Assembly (NCBI GenBank): GCA_013393545.1
Contig: JABXHG010000594.1
Location: forward strand, 1-12,133
Origin: Alteromonadaceae bacterium
GTDB lineage: Bacteria > Pseudomonadota > Gammaproteobacteria > Pseudomonadales > Oleiphilaceae
Direction: 5' to 3'
Length of the DNA stretch: 12,133 nucleotides
The notes under the pieces: model-generated
Told to the model about the DNA's origin: nothing
What the model saw: the letters and a program-made list of their open reading frames with translations, nothing else
The model's database searches: none
In this document: positions 8,200 through 12,133 of the stretch, one piece after another
Numbering within the stretch: the stretch's first letter is position 1
How the letters are laid out: each line of letters opens with the position of its first letter
Program-made: the position numbers and the translations under genes

Positions 8200-9945
8200 T
8201 TACCCCCTGCCCCCGGCGTGCGTGCCGTTGATTCCGGTTTCGGTCATTTCCAGTCGGGGTTTGACGTTCAGCAGGCGCAGAGCGTCGCTCATTACCCGGG
8301 CAAACACCGGGGCCGCCACCTCACCGCCGTAATACTCACCCGCCTGGGGCGCATCCACCGCCACCACCGTGACAATCCGGGGGTCGTCCATTGGCGCCAT
8401 GCCAGCGAAAATCGCCTTGTACTGATCTTTCTCATAGCCACTGGCGCCAACCAGATGAACCGTACCGGTTTTACCGCCAGCATCATAAAGGGCTGGCTGT
8501 GCCCGACCGCCAGTCCCCTTGGCAACGGCATCACGCAGCATCTCCCGGACCGCTCGGCTTACCGGTTCGGACAACACCCGGCGGCCTTGCGGTGGCTGAT
8601 CCTGGCGCACCAGACTCACCGGGTAACGAATACCGCCATTGGCCAGAACCATATATGCCTGTGCCAGCTGCAGCGCATTCACACTCAACCCGTAACCGTA
8701 GGACAGAGTGGCTTCTTCTACCGGCTGCCACCTGGCCCGGGCTGGCAGCACACCAACCGCTTCGCCAGGGAAGCCAATACCGGTGCCCTGGCCCAGACCC
8801 AGCCGGGCGAAAAAGGAACGCAGAGCATCGCCGCCCAAGTCATTGGCAATCTTGCTGACGCCTACGTTGCTGGATTTAACGATAATGTCGCCAAGAGCCA
8901 AGGCACCATAATTCCGGGCATCGCGAATGGTAAAGCGGCCAAAACGACGGTAACCCGGTGCCGTATTCACCTTGGTGCCCGGTTGGTAGTCACCGGATTC
9001 CAGAGCGGCGGCCACGGTTAGCGGCTTCATGGTCGAGCCGGGCTCGAACAGGTCCGTAATGGCCTTGTTCCTGAGGTTTTCGGGTGCCAACTGGGACCGG
9101 TCATTGGGGTTGTATGATCCCTGGTTGACCATCGCCAGCACTTCGCCCGAATCGGCATCCAACATGACCAGGGTGCCGCCACGGGCCTTGTGGGCATCAA
9201 CCACTGCCTTCAATTCCCGGTACGCCAGGTATTGCAGGCGCAAATCGATGCTCAGGTGCAAATCCTTGCCCGGTCTGGCATCGCGAATAAGCATCAGGTC
9301 CTTGATGACCCGGCCCCGGTTGTCTTTCAACACCCGCTTGCGTCCGGGCTCGCCGCTGAGCCAGCGGTCGTAGGCCAGTTCAATTCCCTCCTGGCCCTTT
9401 TCATCAATATTGGTAAAGCCGACCACGTGGGCGGTCACTTCGCCAGCCGGATAATACCGGCGGTATTCCTGCCGGCTGTATACACCGGCAACCCCCAATT
9501 CCAGAGCCCTGCCGGCCAGGGATGGCTGCACCTTCCGGCGCAGGTAAATAAACTCTCGTTCCGCGTATTTCTCCAGTCGCTGGCGCAATGTCGACGCGGA
9601 GAGGTCCAGCAAAGCCGCCAACTGCGCCCAAGCCGGGTCAGAAGCATCCGCCTCGGACGGGTTGACCCAAAGCGTGTTAACCGGCGTACTGATTGCCAGC
9701 GGCTCGCCGTAACGGTCCATCACCACGCCACGATGGGCATCGATGGGATCCACACGAATGGTCCGGACATCGCCCTGCTGGCGCAGGAAGTCGTTATCCA
9801 CAAGATGCAGATCAACCAACCGCCAGGCAATAGCCGCCATCACCAACAGAAAGACGAACAGCACCAGGCCGAAGCGCCAGGCCTGCAGCCCATGCCCCAG
9901 TTTCTGCGTCCAGCTTGTTGTTGCCTGCTTCCCCTGACCAGCCAT
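8200..9945 (-). CDS. ftsI: Septum-specific peptidoglycan transpeptidase FtsI (PBP3)
   Basis: Class B penicillin-binding protein that cross-links septal peptidoglycan and is the target of several beta-lactams. It has 581 residues. A short cytoplasmic N-terminus is followed by one membrane anchor (about 25-44), then the periplasmic dimerisation/pedestal domain with RGVVMDRYGEPLA (72-84) and RRYYPAGEVTAHVVGFTN (162-179). The transpeptidase domain contains all three active-site motifs: STMK at 304-307 (nucleophile S304), SSN at 358-360 and KTGT at 492-495. The start lies 23 bases after the ftsL stop; its ribosome site (AGCAGG) is modest. FtsI works with FtsW, encoded further along the same cluster, and with the FtsQLB complex, of which FtsL is encoded just upstream. 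The C-terminal tail after about residue 565 is short and polar. Confidence 0.98.
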   Translation of the reverse strand: MAGQGKQATTSWTQKLGHGLQAWRFGLVLFVFLLVMAAIAWRLVDLHLVDNDFLRQQGDVRTIRVDPIDAHRGVVMDRYGEPLAISTPVNTLWVNPSEADASDPAWAQLAALLDLSASTLRQRLEKYAEREFIYLRRKVQPSLAGRALELGVAGVYSRQEYRRYYPAGEVTAHVVGFTNIDEKGQEGIELAYDRWLSGEPGRKRVLKDNRGRVIKDLMLIRDARPGKDLHLSIDLRLQYLAYRELKAVVDAHKARGGTLVMLDADSGEVLAMVNQGSYNPNDRSQLAPENLRNKAITDLFEPGSTMKPLTVAAALESGDYQPGTKVNTAPGYRRFGRFTIRDARNYGALALGDIIVKSSNVGVSKIANDLGGDALRSFFARLGLGQGTGIGFPGEAVGVLPARARWQPVEEATLSYGYGLSVNALQLAQAYMVLANGGIRYPVSLVRQDQPPQGRRVLSEPVSRAVREMLRDAVAKGTGGRAQPALYDAGGKTGTVHLVGASGYEKDQYKAIFAGMAPMDDPRIVTVVAVDAPQAGEYYGGEVAAPVFARVMSDALRLLNVKPRLEMTETGINGTHAGGRG

Positions 9946-9968
9946 GGTTGGTGACCTGCTGTTGGTGA

Positions 9969-10373
9969 TTATCTGGCTGCTGTCGACGACATTAATGGCA
10001 CCAGCACAATATCTTCCCGACCGGGCACGACGAGGCCAAAGCGCTCCGAAGCCAGCCTTTCCACGCGACCGTGGGCACTCAAGGCGCTTTGCTCAAGCAG
10101 CAACTGGCTCCATTCCTGTTGATAGGCGTCGCGCTGGTCCTGTAACCCGGACAGGGTGTTGAACAAAGTGCGGTTCTGATAAGCGGCCACGGCCACGCCG
10201 ATGGACGAGGCGGCCAGCACCACCAGCAACGCCAGGGTAACCAGCACTCTGGGCTCGCTAGTGGCCCGGAAGACCTGGCGGGACAAGCGCACGGCGGTCG
10301 CCAGCCCATCCCTGACCCGCTGGCGAGCCAGGCTGCCGGTTTTTGTCGGTTGTTCGATCGCTACCGCACCCAT
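9969..10373 (-). CDS. ftsL: Cell division protein FtsL
   Basis: Small bitopic divisome protein that forms the FtsQLB complex and relays activation to FtsW/FtsI. The 134 residues comprise a basic cytoplasmic N-terminus of about 40 residues, one membrane helix (about 43-65, VLVTLALLVVLAASSIGVAV) and a periplasmic segment (67-110) rich in Q, L, R and E, as expected for a coiled coil. The family-typical end is HGRVERLASERFGLVVP (101-117). FtsL diverges fast, so identity rests on topology, this C-terminal motif and its place between rsmH and ftsI. The start is supported by AAGGAG 9 bases upstream (10383-10388). It is slightly longer than E. coli FtsL (121) because of the N-terminus. Gaps of 23 bases flank it on both sides, so it is not overlapped with its neighbours. 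Confidence 0.93.
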   Translation of the reverse strand: MGAVAIEQPTKTGSLARQRVRDGLATAVRLSRQVFRATSEPRVLVTLALLVVLAASSIGVAVAAYQNRTLFNTLSGLQDQRDAYQQEWSQLLLEQSALSAHGRVERLASERFGLVVPGREDIVLVPLMSSTAAR

Positions 10374-10396
10374 GGCGTCGCGCTCCTTTTAATGTC

Positions 10397-11368
10397 TTAA
10401 TCGTTCTTGCGCTCGAGCACTCGCATCACTGCACTGCGCGCCCGAACGTTCTCCCGTATTTCCTGCTCTGAGGCCTTGAAGGCTTTACCGATCAGCCGAT
10501 AACCGGACTGCTCCTGATCGGCGGTTACCGGCACACCCCGGGGAATCTTCGGCCCCCGGGCAAGGTCCCGCATAAATCGTTTCACCAGGCGGTCTTCCAG
10601 CGAATGAAAGCTGATCACCACCAGTCGCCCGCCCGGCGCCAAATGATCAACCGCCGCCTGCAGCCCCGTTTCCAGGTCTTCCAATTCACGGTTGATAAAA
10701 ATGCGAATCGCCTGGAAGGTCCGGGTGGCCGGATGTTTGTGTTTTTCTTTTTTCGGTACCGCTTCGGCCACCAGCGCCGCCAGTTGGCGAGTGGTCTCCA
10801 GCGGCTCTTCCTGTCGGCGTTCCACAATCAGCCGGGCAATACGGCGGGAAAAACGCTCCTCGCCATACCGGAAGATGACATTGGCAATGTCTTTCTCTTC
10901 AGCACTGGCCAACCATTCCGCGGCACTGGGGGCTTGTTCCGGGTTCATGCGCATGTCCAGCGGGCCTTCCCGCATGAACGAGAACCCCCGGCTGGCGTCG
11001 TCCAGCTGGGGAGACGACACGCCCAGATCCATCAAAACACCATCTACCCCCGGCCACTCCCGGGCAGCCAATGACTGCTCGAGCTCCGCGAAGGAACCGT
11101 GATACCAACAAAAACGGCGATCATTCGCCGCCAACTCCCTGGCCGTGGCAATAGCCAGGGGATCCTTGTCGATACCCAGCAAATCACCATCTGCCGACAG
11201 ACGGTCCAAAATCAAACGACTGTGACCACCACGACCGAACGTGGCATCCACGTACCGGCCGCTGGTATCGGTCACCAGATAATCGACAGCTTCATCAAGC
11301 AATACCGAGCGGTGCCTGAACACCTCACCATCACTGGCATCCGCCTCTGAACTCACACTTTCGGTCAT
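10397..11368 (-). CDS. rsmH: 16S rRNA (cytosine-1402-N4)-methyltransferase RsmH
   Basis: S-adenosylmethionine-dependent methyltransferase (formerly MraW) that modifies C1402 of 16S rRNA in the ribosomal P site. It has 323 residues (E. coli 313). Motifs are [13 protein letters not shown] (19-31), the SAM-binding block [10 protein letters not shown] (41-50), GIDKDPLA (65-72), [19 protein letters not shown] (113-131), LDMRMNP (137-143), and further on [16 protein letters not shown]; the basic end [14 protein letters not shown] closes the protein. The ATG overlaps the mraZ stop as ATGA, with GGAG 11 bases upstream. This start gives an acidic N-terminal extension of about a dozen residues relative to E. 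coli; an in-frame GTG at residue 16 would remove it but lacks comparable support. It is the second gene of the operon, as usual. Confidence 0.97.
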   Translation of the reverse strand: MTESVSSEADASDGEVFRHRSVLLDEAVDYLVTDTSGRYVDATFGRGGHSRLILDRLSADGDLLGIDKDPLAIATARELAANDRRFCWYHGSFAELEQSLAAREWPGVDGVLMDLGVSSPQLDDASRGFSFMREGPLDMRMNPEQAPSAAEWLASAEEKDIANVIFRYGEERFSRRIARLIVERRQEEPLETTRQLAALVAEAVPKKEKHKHPATRTFQAIRIFINRELEDLETGLQAAVDHLAPGGRLVVISFHSLEDRLVKRFMRDLARGPKIPRGVPVTADQEQSGYRLIGKAFKASEQEIRENVRARSAVMRVLERKND

Positions 11369-11817
11369 AGCGACAATTTCTCCATTTCCGGCGGTATTTC
11401 ATCATCGCCTGGCGACTCATCCAGCATGGCGAACCAGCGCTCTTCGCTCCATAACTCGAGCTTTTTGCCAAGACCGATCAGCATGACTTTCTTTTCCAGA
11501 TTCGCGTGATTTCTCAGCGTGGGCGGCACCAGAATCCGGCCATTGGCATCCATTTCCATTGGCGCCGCATTACCCAGGATCAGCCGTTGAAGCCGACGAA
11601 CCGCCTTGTTCATGTTGGGCAATGCCTCTATTTGCGGGCGCAGCTCCTCCCACTGAGGCTCGGGATAGATGAACAAACAACGCTCTTCGTCGGCATTGGC
11701 AGTCACCACAATACGGCCACCACAAAGCTGCGCGAGCTCTTCACGCACCTTGGTCGGGATCGCCAGGCGACCCTTTGCGTCCATATTGATGGCATGACTG
11801 CCAAGAAAATTGTTCAT
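11365..11817 (-). CDS. mraZ: Transcriptional regulator MraZ
   Basis: DNA-binding repressor of the dcw operon in Enterobacteria, oligomeric, built from two SpoVT-AbrB-like halves. The 150 residues match the family (about 143-152). The two half-repeats each carry the DxxGR signature: DAKGRLAIP at 13-21 and DANGRILVP at 90-98, joined by a helical stretch with [11 protein letters not shown] (72-82). The C-terminal tail is acidic ([14 protein letters not shown]). It is the first gene of the operon. The ATG at 11817 is the family start ([13 protein letters not shown]), but the bases before it hold no good Shine-Dalgarno sequence, only GGAC about 10 bases upstream. Its own likely operator lies 20-59 bases upstream of the start codon, consistent with autoregulation. 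Confidence 0.97.
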   Translation of the reverse strand: MNNFLGSHAINMDAKGRLAIPTKVREELAQLCGGRIVVTANADEERCLFIYPEPQWEELRPQIEALPNMNKAVRRLQRLILGNAAPMEMDANGRILVPPTLRNHANLEKKVMLIGLGKKLELWSEERWFAMLDESPGDDEIPPEMEKLSL

Positions 11818-11836
11818 TTATGCCGCGTCCGGGCTG

Positions 11837-11876
11837 CTGAAATCCACAAATAACCACTGAAAACCACTTTTTCCCA
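11837..11876 (-). promoter_or_regulatory. Probable MraZ operator: four direct repeats at 10-base spacing
   Basis: Reading the minus strand, four consecutive decamers begin with TGG: TGGGAAAAAG (11876-11867), TGGTTTTCAG (11866-11857), TGGTTATTTG (11856-11847) and TGGATTTCAG (11846-11837). MraZ of E. coli is known to bind TGGGN repeats separated by 5 bases in its own promoter region. Here period and orientation match, the first copy fits TGGGN exactly and the others keep TGG. The block lies between the predicted -10 element and the mraZ start, where repression by MraZ would act. Function is inferred from family knowledge. Confidence 0.75.
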
Positions 11877-11885
11877 CTTGTGCAC

Positions 11886-11914
11886 ACTATAGAAACCCGC
11901 AAAAGACAATGCAA
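11886..11914 (-). promoter_or_regulatory. Probable sigma70 promoter of the dcw operon (Pmra)
   Basis: A -10 element TATAGT (11891-11886, five of six to consensus) and a weak -35 TTGCAT (11914-11909, three of six) are separated by exactly 17 bases. Transcription would begin near 11880, giving a leader of about 63 bases that contains the MraZ repeats. The weak -35 could mean modest basal strength. This is the best sigma70-like match I found in the intergenic region; no promoter scan was run. Confidence 0.6.
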
Positions 11915-12079
11915 GCTCAGCAACACCAGGTGTGTAGCCAAAAGTTCCTTTAATGACAGCAACTTACGAAGGTGTAATTCGAGGAAAGCTTTAGATTGGG
12001 ACGAGAAAGGAAGGAAAAACAATTACCTGCAGAAGACTCTGAAGAGAGTTTCCAGGACATAAGATTTTTTGGGTATAAG

Positions 12080-12095
12080 AAGAAAAACGAGCTCG
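12080..12095 (-). terminator. Possible rnpB terminator
   Basis: On the minus strand the rnpB end CGAGCTCG is followed directly by TTTTTCTT. The T run is typical of intrinsic termination. The stem would have to be the P1 helix formed with the 5' end of rnpB outside the window, because the 8-base palindrome alone cannot form a hairpin with a loop. The call is therefore weak. Confidence 0.3.
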
Positions 12096-12133
12096 CCGAT
12101 AAGCCGGGTTCTGTCTGGGACAGTCATTCATCT
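12088..12133 (-). ncRNA. rnpB: RNase P RNA (M1 RNA), 3' end only
   Basis: The minus strand from the window edge reads AGATGAATGACTG, then ACAGAACCCGGCTTATCGG. Both are highly conserved 3'-terminal segments of bacterial type A RNase P RNA and nearly identical to E. coli rnpB. The RNA is the catalytic subunit that removes the 5' leader of pre-tRNAs. The distal strand of the closing P1 helix is probably GCGAGCTCG, so the 3' end is placed near 12088; the exact end is uncertain by several bases. The rest of the gene lies beyond the window. It is transcribed in the same direction as the dcw cluster and sits immediately upstream of it, an arrangement I recall from Pseudomonas. Confidence 0.93.

Larger units (their letters stand above)
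11818..12087. other. Intergenic region between rnpB and mraZ
   Basis: This 270-base stretch is richer in A and T than the coding sequence around it. Its mraZ-proximal third holds the predicted promoter and the MraZ repeats. The remaining part (about 11920-12082) contains no convincing gene; the minus strand is T/C-rich with short T runs, and a small hairpin (ACTCT, loop CTTC, AGAGT) lies at 12036-12049. Short open frames that cross it lack family motifs or ribosome sites. Confidence 0.6.

Noticed and set aside
5878..9021. Plus-strand open frames of 305 residues (5878-6795) and 322 residues (8053-9021)
   Set aside because: Both are antisense to murF, murE and ftsI, lack family motifs and have low-complexity composition; they are shadows of the real genes.
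9794..9802. Exact DnaA-box match TTATCCACA on the plus strand
   Set aside because: It lies in the ftsI coding region, is single, and one such match is not surprising by chance in 12 kb read on both strands. No AT-rich unwinding element or cluster of boxes accompanies it.
11840..11850. DnaA-box-like ATCCACA on the plus strand in the mraZ leader
   Set aside because: It matches only seven of nine bases and is fully explained by the fourth TGG repeat of the MraZ array.
11741..12022. Minus-strand 93-residue and plus-strand 60- and 115-residue frames across the mraZ start and its upstream region
   Set aside because: They overlap mraZ, the promoter and the MraZ repeats, and have no family motifs or ribosome sites.

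Overview
The window is a stretch of the division and cell wall (dcw) cluster of a Gram-negative gammaproteobacterium. Every gene lies on the minus strand, so transcription runs from high to low coordinates. Gene order, protein sequences and the meso-diaminopimelate type MurE point to a marine Pseudomonas/Marinobacter-type organism. The Marinobacter assignment is inferred from remembered sequence similarity and was not tested by a search.

Layout in transcription order: the 3' end of rnpB (RNase P RNA, 12088-12133, cut by the window edge); a 270-base AT-richer intergenic stretch holding a sigma70-like promoter and four ten-base-spaced TGG repeats that look like the MraZ operator; then mraZ, rsmH, ftsL, ftsI, murE, murF, mraY, murD, ftsW, murG and the 5' part of murC, which runs off the window at base 1. 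This is the canonical gammaproteobacterial order with no insertion or missing gene. Most junctions overlap or nearly touch (ATGA at mraZ/rsmH and murE/murF, 16 bases at murF/mraY, 1 base at murD/ftsW, 8 bases at ftsW/murG and at murG/murC), as expected for one translationally coupled transcript.

Function: MurC, MurD, MurE and MurF add L-Ala, D-Glu, meso-DAP and D-Ala-D-Ala in turn to UDP-MurNAc. MraY moves the product onto undecaprenyl phosphate (lipid I) and MurG adds GlcNAc (lipid II). FtsW polymerises lipid II at the septum and FtsI cross-links it, with FtsL as a divisome scaffold and regulator. RsmH methylates 16S rRNA and MraZ represses the operon.

The one real anomaly is the first ~174 bases. 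The murC frame stays open and aligns without gaps to the MurC family, but most purines of the coding strand have been replaced by pyrimidines, increasingly so toward base 1. This looks like decayed base calling at a contig or read end rather than biology. I see no novel biological system; the most useful regulatory observation is the four-repeat MraZ operator.
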